A stretch of 64,000 nt of DNA from Mordavella massiliensis (GCF_016901695.1 NZ_JACJKS010000001.1:124001-188000); one strand, 5' to 3'; numbered from the stretch's first letter, positions 7,962-18,801 are shown. The notes: a model not told the origin generated them from the sequence alone. Numbers and translations are program-made.

Positions 7962-9341
7962 ATGTATAAAATCAATTTTGAAAAACCGGTACATGTGCAT
8001 TTCATCGGGATCGGCGGCATCAGCATGAGCGGCCTGGCCGAGATCCTTCTCAAGGAGGGCTTTACCGTGTCCGGCTCCGACGCGAAGGAGTCGGCCCTGA
8101 CGGACCATCTCGCCTCCCTGGGCGCGCAGGTCTTCTACGGGCAGAAGGCATCCAACGTCGTCCCGGGGATCGACGTGGTCGTCTACACGGCCGCCATCCA
8201 CGAGGACAATGAGGAGTACGCCGCGTGCGTGAGCCGCGGGCTCCCCATGCTCAGCCGCGCAGAGCTCCTGGGCCAGCTGATGCTCAATTACCGGACGCCG
8301 GTGGCCATCTCCGGCACCCACGGCAAGACGACCACCACGTCCATGCTGTCCCACATCCTCCTGGCAGGCGAAAAGGATCCGACTATCTCGGTGGGCGGCA
8401 TCCTCAAGGCCATCGGCGGGAACATCCGCGTGGGCAGCTCCGACGTCTTCGTCACCGAGGCGTGCGAGTACACGAACAGCTTCCTGCACTTCTTCCCGAA
8501 GATCTCCGTGATCCTCAACATCGACGCGGATCACCTGGACTTTTTCAAGGATCTGCAGGATATCCGCAGTTCGTTCCGCAGGTTCGCGCAGCTTCTGCCA
8601 AAGGACGGGGTTCTTATTATTAATAAGGAAATCGAGCATCTGGAGGAGATCACGGACGGGCTTGCCTGCCGCGTCATCACCTTCGGCCTGGATCCGTCCG
8701 CGGACTACAGCGCGGCCGGCGTGTCCCACGACGACAAGGGGGACGCCTCTTTCGACCTGATCCGCCGCGGGGAGAACTGCGGCCGCATCCGCCTCTCCGT
8801 GAAGGGCGACCACAACATCTGCAACGCCCTGTCCGTCATCGCTGTGGCGGATCTGCTCGGCGTCTCCCTGGAGGATACGCAGAAAGGCCTCGCCTCCTTC
8901 ACAGGCACGGACCGGCGGTTCGAGCTCAAAGGGGACTGGAACGGGGTCACGGTCATCGACGACTACGCCCACCATCCCACGGAGATCCGGGCAACCCTCC
9001 GGGCGGCGAAGGCCTACCCCCACCGGGAGGTCTGGTGCGTCTTCCAGCCCCACACCTACACCCGCACAAAGGCTCTCTTCGACGACTTCGCAGAGGTGCT
9101 GACCCTGGCGGATCACGTGGTGCTGGCGGATATCTATGCCGCCCGCGAGACGGACACCCTGGGCATCTCCTCCTCCCTTCTTGCTGACGCCGTGAAGGAG
9201 AGAGGCGGCGACTCCTACTACCTGCCCTCCTTTGAGGCCATCGAGGAATTCCTCGCCTCCCACTGTGAAAAGGGGGACCTGTTGATAACTATGGGCGCCG
9301 GAAATGTTGTAAACATTGGGGAAGATCTTCTGAAAGGCTAG
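7962..9341 (+). CDS. murC: UDP-N-acetylmuramate--L-alanine ligase MurC
   Basis: Adds L-alanine to UDP-MurNAc, the first amino acid of the peptidoglycan stem peptide. The N-terminal Rossmann motif FIGIGGISMSGLAEIL, the ATP loop SGTHGKTTTTSML (about residue 110) and the C-terminal DDYAHHPTEIRATL motif are all present in a 459-residue protein of normal length. The ATG at 7953 is only one base from the AGAAAGG ribosome site, so the ATG at 7962 is the likelier start. Confidence 0.97.
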   Translation: MYKINFEKPVHVHFIGIGGISMSGLAEILLKEGFTVSGSDAKESALTDHLASLGAQVFYGQKASNVVPGIDVVVYTAAIHEDNEEYAACVSRGLPMLSRAELLGQLMLNYRTPVAISGTHGKTTTTSMLSHILLAGEKDPTISVGGILKAIGGNIRVGSSDVFVTEACEYTNSFLHFFPKISVILNIDADHLDFFKDLQDIRSSFRRFAQLLPKDGVLIINKEIEHLEEITDGLACRVITFGLDPSADYSAAGVSHDDKGDASFDLIRRGENCGRIRLSVKGDHNICNALSVIAVADLLGVSLEDTQKGLASFTGTDRRFELKGDWNGVTVIDDYAHHPTEIRATLRAAKAYPHREVWCVFQPHTYTRTKALFDDFAEVLTLADHVVLADIYAARETDTLGISSSLLADAVKERGGDSYYLPSFEAIEEFLASHCEKGDLLITMGAGNVVNIGEDLLKG

Positions 9342-9402
9342 TTATCCACAATTTCCACAGGATTTTATCCACGAAAAAGATGGATTTTGCCTCAAAAAGT
9401 TC

Positions 9403-9431
9403 TTTGTGTGCGTCCCGGCCGGTGCTATAAT
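9403..9431 (+). promoter_or_regulatory. promoter of the DnaD-domain gene
   Basis: An extended -10 (TGC-TATAAT, -10 at 9426-9431) with a weak TTTGTG -35 at 9403-9408, about 55 bases before the start. Confidence 0.55.
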
Positions 9432-9485
9432 AGGTCTGCGATTAAACGTGTACGACAGATTACGACGAGTGAGGGCGGACGGAAC

Positions 9486-10520
9486 ATGAAGAAGCTGACA
9501 CTGAAAAACTGCCGGCAGGCGGATGCGCTCCTGCTGGATCATACATTCATCGACCAATATATGCCGGAGGCGAACGGGGAGTACGTGAAGGTGTACCTCC
9601 TCCTTCTGCGCCTTCAGGCGGATCCGGACCGTGTCCTCACGGTGTCTGCCATCGCCGACATCCTGGACGACACGGAGAAGGACGTGGTCCGCGCGCTGAA
9701 ATACTGGAAGAAGCAGGGCCTCCTCGACTACGATCTGACGGAGGAGGACAGCCCTGCCGCCGGTTCTGCGCCTGCCCAGGAGCCTCCGGCGCAGCCGGAT
9801 CCCGCGCCGGGATCGCAGGCGGATGCACCGCCCGCCCAGGCGGGGAAGGCGGATCCCGGAAGCCGGGAGGAGCTCCGGGAGCTTCTGTTCATCGCGGAGC
9901 AGTATCTCGGCAAGACGCTGTCCGCCACGGAGATGAAGGCCATTACCTATTTCTATGATGAGCTCGGCATGTCCGCGGACCTCATCGAATACCTCATCGG
10001 CTACTGCGTGGAGAACGGGCACAAGAGCATGCACTACATACAGAAAGTCGCCCTCTCCTGGGCTGACCGGAAGATCACGACGCCCGCCCAGGCCCGGCAG
10101 AGCGCGGCTTTTTACAGCAAATGCTGCTTCGGCGTCCTGAAGGCCTACGGCATCACCGGCCGGGCACCGGCCGCCCCGGAGCTTGACTACATCCGGCGGT
10201 GGACCGGGGAGTACGGATTTTCGGACGAGATGATCCTGGAAGCCTGCAGGCGGACCATGAGCAGCATCCACCAGCCCAGCTTCGACTACACGGAGTCGAT
10301 CCTGAAGAGCTGGCTTGAAAGCAGCGCCAGGAGCCTGAAGGACGTGGAGGCTCTGGACCTGGCCCACGAGAAAAAGAAGCAGGCCCGCAGCAGCTCTTCC
10401 CGCAGCCGCAGGACCGCGGCCGACACACAGAAGGCCGGCCGGAACCGCTTCAACAATTTCGAAGGCCGGAACTACGAGGACATGGATGACCTGACGCGGC
10501 GCCTCATCCAGAACCAGTAA
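9486..10520 (+). CDS. DnaD domain protein (replication initiation)
   Basis: A 344-residue protein with an N-terminal winged-helix-like region (residues about 1-85, YVKVYLLLLRLQADPDRVLT), an Ala/Pro/Gln-rich linker (about 95-130), and two copies of the DnaD/DnaB_2 helical domain (first FYDELGMSADLIEYLIGYC, second GFSDEMILEACRRTMSS with a YTESILKSW motif). The family loads the replicative helicase in Firmicutes. The start at 9486 is chosen because upstream in-frame codons extend past the promoter. It lies 15 bases before a DnaC-type ATPase, which supports a helicase-loading pair. Confidence 0.9.
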   Translation: MKKLTLKNCRQADALLLDHTFIDQYMPEANGEYVKVYLLLLRLQADPDRVLTVSAIADILDDTEKDVVRALKYWKKQGLLDYDLTEEDSPAAGSAPAQEPPAQPDPAPGSQADAPPAQAGKADPGSREELRELLFIAEQYLGKTLSATEMKAITYFYDELGMSADLIEYLIGYCVENGHKSMHYIQKVALSWADRKITTPAQARQSAAFYSKCCFGVLKAYGITGRAPAAPELDYIRRWTGEYGFSDEMILEACRRTMSSIHQPSFDYTESILKSWLESSARSLKDVEALDLAHEKKKQARSSSSRSRRTAADTQKAGRNRFNNFEGRNYEDMDDLTRRLIQNQ

Positions 10521-10535
10521 GAAGGGAGAACATTC

Positions 10536-11525
10536 GTGGCTCTTACCAATTCCCAATACGACCAGATCATGCGCGTCTACGAGCAGCGCCGCCTGGACAA
10601 CGAGCACCGGCGGCGCAGGCGCTATGAAGAAATATACGAAGAGATCCCGCAGATCCGCGAGCTGGAGAACGAGATCTCCAGCCTGTCCCTCAGGGAGGCC
10701 CGACGCCTTCTGGGGGGCGATCCTTCTGCCCTCGGCAGCCTGCGCGGGGAGATCCGCGCCCTCTCTGAGAAGAAGCTCGCCCTCCTTGCAGAGCACGGGT
10801 ATCCCGCGGATTATCTGGAGCTCCACTACACCTGTTCGGACTGCCGGGACACCGGCTACATCGACGGCCGGAAATGCCACTGCTTCCGGCGGGCGGTCAT
10901 CGACCTGCTCTACACCCAGTCGGGCCTACAGGAGATCCTGGAGCGGGAGAACTTTGACACCTTTTCCCTGGATTACTATTCCCCCGGCCACATCGACCGG
11001 CTGACCGGGCGCTCCTCCAGGGAGGCCATCGAGATCGCGCTCAAGTCCTGCCGGGAGTTCACGGACACCTTCGGCAGCGAGTTCCGCAACCTGCTCCTCT
11101 ACGGGGACACGGGGGTGGGCAAGACCTTCCTCTCCCACTGCATCGCCCGGGAGCTGCTGGATAAGTCCTTCTCCGTGATCTACCTGACGGCGGCCCGGCT
11201 CTTTGATATCTTCGCGCAAAACACGTTCCACCGGGACGAGGAGCCCGGTTTTGACCAGGATCACATTTACGGCTGCGACCTGCTCATCATCGACGACCTG
11301 GGGACAGAGATGAGCAACAGCTTCACCAACTCCCAGCTCTTCATCTGCCTGAATGAGCGGATCCTGCGCCGGAAGGCGACCCTGATCTCCACCAACCTCT
11401 CCCTGGAAGACCTCAAGAACGTCTACTCGGAGAGAGTCTTCTCCCGGATCACCAGCGCTTACACCGTGCTGCGGATCACAGGCGACGACATACGGATCCA
11501 GAAGAAACTGATGAACAGAATCTAA
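10536..11525 (+). CDS. DnaC/DnaI-type helicase-loader ATPase
   Basis: A 329-residue AAA+ ATPase with Walker A GDTGVGKTFLSHCIA (about residue 190), Walker B LLIIDDLGTEM and sensor-I ATLISTNLS. A cysteine cluster (CSDCRDTGYIDGRKCHC, about residues 98-114) precedes the ATPase domain, as in clostridial DnaC-like proteins with an N-terminal zinc-binding region. The start is GTG at 10536, seven bases after AAGGGAG. With the preceding DnaD protein it probably delivers DnaB helicase to origins. Confidence 0.9.
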   Translation: MALTNSQYDQIMRVYEQRRLDNEHRRRRRYEEIYEEIPQIRELENEISSLSLREARRLLGGDPSALGSLRGEIRALSEKKLALLAEHGYPADYLELHYTCSDCRDTGYIDGRKCHCFRRAVIDLLYTQSGLQEILERENFDTFSLDYYSPGHIDRLTGRSSREAIEIALKSCREFTDTFGSEFRNLLLYGDTGVGKTFLSHCIARELLDKSFSVIYLTAARLFDIFAQNTFHRDEEPGFDQDHIYGCDLLIIDDLGTEMSNSFTNSQLFICLNERILRRKATLISTNLSLEDLKNVYSERVFSRITSAYTVLRITGDDIRIQKKLMNRI

Positions 11526-11563
11526 CATAAAAACAATCAAAACCACAGGAGGTACTTTATCAC

Positions 11564-12748
11564 ATGCTGCGCCGAAATGAACGTATTTTAGACAACATTC
11601 CCATTGGAGCCCTCGGGATCATCGCCCTGGACGGATGCCAGGAGATGGGAAAACGCGTCAACGACTATCTCGTAAAATGGAGAAAGGAAGACGGACATGT
11701 TCACAAGGACGACGTGGCGTTCAGCGGGTACGAGAGAGACAACTACCTGATCGACGCGAGAGTACCGCGCTTCGGCTCCGGCGAAGCCAAGGGCATCATC
11801 AAGGAGTCCGTCCGCGGCAGGGACCTCTACCTGATGGTTGACGTCTGCAACTACAGCCTGACCTACTCCCTGTCCGGCCACATCAACCACATGTCCCCTG
11901 ACGATCATTTCCAGAACCTGAAGCGCATCATCGCCGCCATCGGCGGCAAGGGACGGCGCATCAATGTGATCATGCCCTTCCTCTACGAGAGCCGCCAGCA
12001 CAAGCGCAGCAGCCGGGAGTCCCTGGACTGCGCCCTGGCCCTGCAGGAGCTGGTGCGACTGGGCGTGGACAACATCATCACCTTCGACGCCCATGACCCC
12101 CGCGTGCAGAACGCGATCCCCTTAAGCGGGTTTGAGACCGTGCGTCCCACCTACCAGTTTGTGAAGGGGCTGCTCCGCACCGTGAAGGACCTCCAGATCG
12201 ACAGCGACCACATGATGGCCATCAGCCCGGACGAGGGCGCCACGGAGCGGGCCGTCTACCTGGCCAACGTGCTGAACCTGGATATGGGCATGTTCTACAA
12301 GCGCCGCGACTACACGCGGATTGTGAACGGCCGCAACCCCATCGTGGCCCACGAGTTCCTCGGCTCCTCCGTGGAGGGCAAGGACGTGATCATCCTGGAC
12401 GACATGATCTCCTCCGGAGACAGCATCCTGGATGTGGCGCGCCAGCTCAAGCAGCGCAAGGCAAAGCGGATCTATGCGGCCGCCACCTTCGGCCTGTTCA
12501 CCAACGGCATGGAGAAGTTCGACAAGGCCTACGAGGAGGGGATCATCGACGGCATCCTCACCACCAACCTGATCTACCAGACGCCGGAACTTCTCTCCAG
12601 GCCCTACTATATCAACTGCGACATGAGCAAGTACATCGCCCTCATGATCGACACACTGAATCACGACGGATCCATCAGCAGCATCTTAAGTCCTGACGCC
12701 AGGATCCAGCACATCGTAGAGAAATACCGCAGGGGCGAGGAGATCTAA
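11564..12748 (+). CDS. prs: ribose-phosphate pyrophosphokinase (PRPP synthetase), long clostridial form
   Basis: Makes phosphoribosyl pyrophosphate from ribose-5-phosphate and ATP for nucleotide, histidine and tryptophan synthesis. The PRPP-binding motif VIILDDMISSGDSILDVA and the preceding MAISPDEGATERAVYLA segment are clear. At 394 residues it is longer than the ~315-residue classical enzyme, with extra sequence near residues 40-60 and at the C-terminus, as in a clostridial subgroup. Ribosome site AGGAGG. It follows the DnaD/DnaC pair by 38 bases and ends at a bidirectional terminator. Confidence 0.92.
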   Translation: MLRRNERILDNIPIGALGIIALDGCQEMGKRVNDYLVKWRKEDGHVHKDDVAFSGYERDNYLIDARVPRFGSGEAKGIIKESVRGRDLYLMVDVCNYSLTYSLSGHINHMSPDDHFQNLKRIIAAIGGKGRRINVIMPFLYESRQHKRSSRESLDCALALQELVRLGVDNIITFDAHDPRVQNAIPLSGFETVRPTYQFVKGLLRTVKDLQIDSDHMMAISPDEGATERAVYLANVLNLDMGMFYKRRDYTRIVNGRNPIVAHEFLGSSVEGKDVIILDDMISSGDSILDVARQLKQRKAKRIYAAATFGLFTNGMEKFDKAYEEGIIDGILTTNLIYQTPELLSRPYYINCDMSKYIALMIDTLNHDGSISSILSPDARIQHIVEKYRRGEEI

Positions 12749-12765
12749 AAGCGCCCCTGCCAAAC

Positions 12766-12815
12766 AAAAAAGGTGTATCCCGCGGATATCGCTCCGCAGG
12801 GATACACCTTTTTTT
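12766..12815. terminator. bidirectional terminator between prs and the YhaN-like gene
   Basis: The arms AAAGGTGTATCCC and GGGATACACCTTT, with an inner GCGGA/TCCGC stem, have A-runs on one side and seven T on the other. It lies between two convergent genes, so it can serve both. Confidence 0.88.
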
Positions 12816-12823
12816 GCTGTCTG

Positions 12824-14392
12824 TCACGACAGGTCCACCAAAGAGAAGGGGATCCCCTCCCGGCGCATGACCTCCGCCTCCCGGTTCTGGCACGTGAACA
12901 GGAGGATCTGCTCCCGGTTTTCACAGAGCCAGTCCAGCGTGCGGGCCAGACGCCTGTCGTCATAGCAGGCGAAGGTGTCGTCCAGGATCAGCGGGTACGG
13001 CTCCTCATAGAGAAGATCCGACGCCGCCAGCCTGAGGGCCAGGTAGGCCTGCTCCATCGTGCCCCGGCTCACCCGGTCCGCCGGGATCCGCCGGCCCTCC
13101 TTGAGGAAGACAAGGCGGGCCCCCTCGTCCAGATACAGCCTGTCATACCTGCCGCCGGTCATCTGCCCGATCATCCCGGACACCGCCCGGTTCAGCTCCA
13201 GCCGCACCTGCCCCTGCATGTCCAGGGCCACATCCCCCAGCCTCTGAAAGGCCAGGGACAGGGCAGCCCGCTGCCGCTCCTGCTCCCGGTACACATCATC
13301 CAGCTCGCTCATATCCGCCAGCTCCTCCTGCAGGTTGTCATACTGGATCTGCTTCTCCTTCTTCTCCGCCTCAAGATGCTGCTGCTCCCAGAGAAGCTTC
13401 TCCCTGGAGGCCAGCTCCTCCTCCGGCGTGATCTCCTCCAGGATCAGCTCCGGTGGCGTCTTCTTATGCTTCTTCTCCACCTTCATGCGGTTCCAGACAT
13501 AGATGCCGCCGCCAAGCGCAGCCACCACAGAGAGCAGGTAGTTCCAGGGCCGCGGCACGAGGGCAAAGAGAATGACGACCGCCAGGATGATGCCCGCCAC
13601 CTCGAGGGGATGGACCCGCCACTTGGCCGGGCGCATCTCATCGATCATGCGGGTCTCGCTCTCCCGTCTCTCCCGCTCCTTCTGCTCCTTTTCCTCCCGG
13701 ATCCGCTTCAGCTCCAGGCCTTCCCGCACCCGGTCCAGCTCCTCCTCCAGGCGGTGGATATCCCGCCACACGTAGCCGGCCTCCTGCTCTGTCTTCTCCC
13801 GCTTCCGCTGGCGCTCCTCCAGGTGCTTCCTCGCCTGCCGGTCCAGCTCCTTCTCCTTCTGCCGCAGCATTTCCCGGGCTGCTGTCAGGTCGATCTGGCT
13901 GTCACCGGAAACAGAAAAGTTTGCAGCATAATTTTTTAATTTCTCTGAGAGCTTCTCTCCCGTCACAGCGCCGGACTGGGGGATGTACAGCGTATCCAGG
14001 TAGCTGTCCGCGTCCAGACCGGGGAGGAGCATCTCCAGATCCCCGTCCTCCAGGCTGAGCTGTTCGCCGTCATCCAGGCAGATCAGCTCCGCCCTTCTGG
14101 CCAGCTTCCCGAAGCTCCGCTCCAGCCGGAAGGTCTTGCCCCCGCACACGAACTCCATGGCGCCCGCATAGCTCTCCGGCCCGTCCCAGGGCTCATAGCG
14201 GCTGTAGGTATCATGGGCCGCCGCGCGCCCCCGGCCCCGCTCCAGGCCGAACAGCATGCAGCGGACGAAGGTGTGGATGGTCGTCTTCCCCGCCTCGTTC
14301 TCCCCGTAGAAGAGCTGGATCCCGTCTCCCAGCCGTATGGTCCTGTCCCTGAATTTTCCGAAATGTGTAAGCTCCAGCTTGCGAATCTTCAT
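12824..14392 (-). CDS. SbcC/YhaN-like ATPase with a central membrane hairpin
   Basis: A 522-residue SMC-like ATPase. The N-terminus (MKIRKLELTHFGKFRDRTI) leads into Walker A FYGENEAGKTTIHTF. The C-terminus carries the ABC-type signature region (VSRGTMEQAYLALRLA) and Walker B PLILDDTFACYDDRR. Between the two coiled-coil arms are two hydrophobic segments (about residues 265-310), suggesting a membrane-anchored hinge as in YhaN. The start is ATG 14392, overlapping the upstream phosphoesterase stop by ATGA. It probably acts with that protein as an SbcCD-type nuclease complex. Confidence 0.85.
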   Translation of the reverse strand: MKIRKLELTHFGKFRDRTIRLGDGIQLFYGENEAGKTTIHTFVRCMLFGLERGRGRAAAHDTYSRYEPWDGPESYAGAMEFVCGGKTFRLERSFGKLARRAELICLDDGEQLSLEDGDLEMLLPGLDADSYLDTLYIPQSGAVTGEKLSEKLKNYAANFSVSGDSQIDLTAAREMLRQKEKELDRQARKHLEERQRKREKTEQEAGYVWRDIHRLEEELDRVREGLELKRIREEKEQKERERRESETRMIDEMRPAKWRVHPLEVAGIILAVVILFALVPRPWNYLLSVVAALGGGIYVWNRMKVEKKHKKTPPELILEEITPEEELASREKLLWEQQHLEAEKKEKQIQYDNLQEELADMSELDDVYREQERQRAALSLAFQRLGDVALDMQGQVRLELNRAVSGMIGQMTGGRYDRLYLDEGARLVFLKEGRRIPADRVSRGTMEQAYLALRLAASDLLYEEPYPLILDDTFACYDDRRLARTLDWLCENREQILLFTCQNREAEVMRREGIPFSLVDLS

Positions 14393-15456
14393 GCCTCTCC
14401 CCTTCTTGTCTCCATGAGGGCCGCGATGCCCTCGCACAGAGCCCCGTACTCCACGCTGTCCGCCTCCGCGCCTGAGAAGCTCTCGATGTACTTCCCGATC
14501 AGATTGTTCCGGTTGTTCCGGTACAGCTTCTCCATGTCGTAGGCCGGCCTGGTCTCATCCGAGATGGCGATGATATTGCCCTGCCGGCCGAGCGCATCCA
14601 GGTCAAACGCGATATCCGGGTCACGGTATCCTTTCAAAAGAAACTTATATATATTCTCCTTGCCATTCTGGCGGATCTTCTCCTCCACCAGTTCCCGCAG
14701 GCGCATGCCCGTCGTGCGCCGGTCCACCTCCACCTCGCAATGGATGTACGACCGGGAGGCAAAGGGCACGAAGGAAAACCGGCATCCCCCTTCGTCCGGG
14801 GAGATCTCCCCTTCTATGTACCCGTGAGGCCCTGTGTCGTTCCGGTCCGTCGGCTCCAGCGCTCCCGCATAGGCCGCCAGAGACGGCACCAGCACATGAG
14901 GCCTGTGGATGTGCCCCAGGGCAATGTAGCTGTAGCCCAGGCCCGCAAGGCGCTCCCTGTCTATGGGAATGTGCGCCCCGTCGCCGCCGTGGGCCAGCAG
15001 GATCTCCGTCCGCTGCCTGCCCTGCGCCCGGGCTTCATCGTAGAGGGGCGCGCTGATCTGCCTGGCGTGATAACTCAGGCCGTACACCGCGCAGGAGAGC
15101 CGGGGCAGCTCCACCGCCTCCAGCTTCTCTCCCGCCAGCATGTGCACATTGCTGCTCCAGCGGAACGTGCGGTAGTAGGAATCCCGCCTGATATAGTCAT
15201 GGTTGCCCGCGATCAGGACCACCTGCGTCCCCGGGATCGAGGCGAAGAGACTGTCCGCCTCCTTCAGTTCCCGCAGGAGGGGCTGCCTGTGAAAGAGGTC
15301 CCCCGCCACAAGCAGAAGGTCCGCCCGCTCATCTGCGCAGACCTGTATCACCCTGCGGAAGGTCTCCCATATCTCCGCGCTTCGGCTTTCGCTGCAGGCC
15401 CTTCCTGCCTCTGGCTGCACCCCCAAATGCACGTCTGCGATGTGTATGAACTTCAT
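14389..15456 (-). CDS. SbcD/YhaO-like DNA repair metallophosphoesterase
   Basis: A 355-residue calcineurin-like phosphoesterase with the metal motifs FIHIADVHLG, LLVAGDLFH, IAGNHDYIRR, LLAHGGDG and YIALGHIHRP, all intact. It corresponds to the SbcD/YhaO partner of SbcC-like ATPases that trim DNA ends and hairpins. It is coupled by a four-base overlap to the downstream ATPase. Its ribosome site (AGGAGAAGGAAG) lies inside the end of the histidine kinase gene, which reads on for 128 bases into this gene. Confidence 0.9.
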   Translation of the reverse strand: MKFIHIADVHLGVQPEAGRACSESRSAEIWETFRRVIQVCADERADLLLVAGDLFHRQPLLRELKEADSLFASIPGTQVVLIAGNHDYIRRDSYYRTFRWSSNVHMLAGEKLEAVELPRLSCAVYGLSYHARQISAPLYDEARAQGRQRTEILLAHGGDGAHIPIDRERLAGLGYSYIALGHIHRPHVLVPSLAAYAGALEPTDRNDTGPHGYIEGEISPDEGGCRFSFVPFASRSYIHCEVEVDRRTTGMRLRELVEEKIRQNGKENIYKFLLKGYRDPDIAFDLDALGRQGNIIAISDETRPAYDMEKLYRNNRNNLIGKYIESFSGAEADSVEYGALCEGIAALMETRRGEA

Positions 15457-16600
15457 GCTCTTCCTTCTCCTCCTGTTCTTCGCCCGACGGGAGCGTCACA
15501 ATAAACTGCGTCTTCTCGTCATCACTCTTCGCCATGATCCGTCCGCCGTGGAGCTCCACGATCTCCTTGGCAATGGCAAGCCCCAGGCCGGCGCCTCCCG
15601 TCTCGCTGGATCTGGAATCGTCAAGCCTGTAGAACTTCTCGAAGATGGTCTGCAGCTTCGTGCCCGGGATCTTCTTCCCCTGGTTGGCGAAGGTGATCTC
15701 CACATCCCCGTTCTTCTGGCAGGCGCTGATCCGGATCGTCGTCCCGCTGTAACAGTAGGCGATGGCGTTCCGGAGTATGTTGTCAAACACCCGGGCCAGC
15801 TTGTCCGGGTCGCCACGGATGACCAGGTCGTCTTCCGTCTCCACCTCGCAGGAGAGCTTCTTCTCCTGGAGGACGCCGTACAGCTCGTCCGCGATCTGCT
15901 CCAGCATCATGGACAGGTTGAGCTCCACCGGCTCCAGCTCAATGTCCTGCAGGTTGAATTTGGTAATATCAAAGAACTCGTTGATCAGCTCCCCCAGCCG
16001 GATCGCCTTCTCCAGCGAGATGTGGACGTACTTGGCCCGCTCCGCCTCCGGCATGTCCGGGTGGGCGTCCAGCATGGCAAGGTAGGCCACCACGGAAGTG
16101 AGGGGCGTCTTCAGGTCGTGGGCCAGGAAGAGCACCAGGTCGTTCTTCTTTTTCTCGCTCTCAATGGCCTCCAGGTCCTGCCGCTTCAGCGTGGCCTTGA
16201 TCTCGTTGAGCCGGATCTCGATGGGCTTGAGCTCCGTGATCAGATGGATGGGCTCCGTGGACTCAGAGATGATGTTCTCGATGCCGTCCCCCACCTGGTC
16301 CAGATACCGGGTCATCTTGGAGAGGGCCACGTAGAAAAAGAGGGCAAAAAGAAGCAGGAAGCCGACGATCATAAAGAAGACCTTGTTGTCCCCGATCAGC
16401 TTCCAGTATAAATCAATGGCGGTCTGTTCTTCCACGTGAAACGACTCCAGGATCCGCACAAACGCCGCCGCAAAGGTGTCGTTGTACACACCGTCGATCA
16501 CGAAATTCAGAAGAAAGCCGCCAACCAATACAGTCAGCGCTGTCACCAGCACTGTCTGGAGCAATATGCTGAATTTCAGTTTTCTGTAATTACTCTTCAA
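15329..16600 (-). CDS. VanS-like sensor histidine kinase
   Basis: A 423-residue membrane kinase with two transmembrane segments (about residues 9-32 and 73-93) around a short extracytoplasmic loop. A HAMP-like linker is followed by an H-box (LFLAHDLKTPLTSVVAYLAML), the N-box (VFDNILRNAIAYCY) and G-boxes (GGAGLGLAIAKEIVELHGG). The stimulus is unknown and no van resistance genes are nearby. It follows the response regulator with an 11-base overlap. The kinase fold should end near TQFIVTLPS; the remaining basic tail is read out of frame through the start of the phosphoesterase gene. Confidence 0.9.
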   Translation of the reverse strand: MKSNYRKLKFSILLQTVLVTALTVLVGGFLLNFVIDGVYNDTFAAAFVRILESFHVEEQTAIDLYWKLIGDNKVFFMIVGFLLLFALFFYVALSKMTRYLDQVGDGIENIISESTEPIHLITELKPIEIRLNEIKATLKRQDLEAIESEKKKNDLVLFLAHDLKTPLTSVVAYLAMLDAHPDMPEAERAKYVHISLEKAIRLGELINEFFDITKFNLQDIELEPVELNLSMMLEQIADELYGVLQEKKLSCEVETEDDLVIRGDPDKLARVFDNILRNAIAYCYSGTTIRISACQKNGDVEITFANQGKKIPGTKLQTIFEKFYRLDDSRSSETGGAGLGLAIAKEIVELHGGRIMAKSDDEKTQFIVTLPSGEEQEEKEEHEVHTHRRRAFGGAARGRKGLQRKPKRGDMGDLPQGDTGLRR

Positions 16601-17279
16601 CCTTATACCCCACTCCCCATACGGTCTTGATGAAATCCGAGGACCCGGTGGGCGCGCTCATCTTCTCCCGGAGATGGCGGATGTGCACCATGACCGTGTT
16701 GTTGCTGTTCTTGTAGTACTTCTCATGCCACACCTTCTCGAAGAGCTCCTCGGAGCTGATGACCTTGCCCCGGTTCTCGCAGAGAAGCCAGAGAATGTCA
16801 AATTCGATGGGCGTCAGGGTCAGCGGCACCTCGTTGTAGATGCACTCGTGGGATGTGCGGTTCAGGAAAAGCCCGCCGAAGTCGATGATCTCCCCCGGAT
16901 CCTTCCCGCCGTCGTTGTACTGGGTATACCGGCGCAACTGCGCCTTCACCCGGGCCACCAGCTCCAGCGGGTTGAAGGGCTTGGGGATGTAGTCGTCCGC
17001 CCCCATCGTAAGGCCCGTGATCTTGTCCATGTACTCCGTCTTCGCCGTCAGCATGATGACCGGGAAGGTGTACTTCTCCCGGATCTTCTTCAGGATCTGG
17101 AACCCGTCGATGTCCGGCAGCATCACATCCAGGATGGCCAGGTCGATCTTCTTCTCAAAGATGCAGTCCAGCGCCTCCTGTCCGGTGTAAAACTTATAGA
17201 CCGTATACTGGTCATTCTGCAGATACAGCTCGATGACGTCCGCGATCTCCCGCTCGTCATCCACTACTACGATATTCAT
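16590..17279 (-). CDS. OmpR/VanR-type response regulator
   Basis: A 229-residue regulator with the receiver acid pair (VVVDDERE), phospho-acceptor Asp (LAILDVMLPDIDGF), the conserved Thr and Lys (VIMLTAKT, YIPKPFNP), and a C-terminal winged-helix domain (LTPIEFDILWLLCENRG, NTVMVHIRHLREK). It pairs with the overlapping kinase gene. Target genes are not evident. Confidence 0.93.
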   Translation of the reverse strand: MNIVVVDDEREIADVIELYLQNDQYTVYKFYTGQEALDCIFEKKIDLAILDVMLPDIDGFQILKKIREKYTFPVIMLTAKTEYMDKITGLTMGADDYIPKPFNPLELVARVKAQLRRYTQYNDGGKDPGEIIDFGGLFLNRTSHECIYNEVPLTLTPIEFDILWLLCENRGKVISSEELFEKVWHEKYYKNSNNTVMVHIRHLREKMSAPTGSSDFIKTVWGVGYKVEE

Positions 17280-17366
17280 ACTCCTCAGAACCTCCTTCTT
17301 GTGAGCCGGCCCCCTTCAGAGGCCGGCTGCAAAAGTGATTCCCCCTGCTCTCTCTTTCCCTGTATC

Positions 17367-18758
<1,392 letters not shown>

Positions 18759-18801
18759 GATCGTCTACTCCTTCTGATATCTTTTTTCAGCACTTTCATG
18801 T

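Noticed and set aside
7905-9263. A 452-codon open frame antisense to murC
   Set aside because: Complement frame of murC; no signals of its own.
16590-17279. VanR-like regulator as part of a vancomycin-resistance cluster
   Set aside because: No vanH/A/X-type ligase or dipeptidase genes nearby; the pair is flanked by housekeeping genes.
17280-17366. Hairpin between asnS and the response regulator as a T-box or terminator
   Set aside because: The AGCCGGCC/GGCCGGCT stem lacks a T-tract and no T-box sequence is present.
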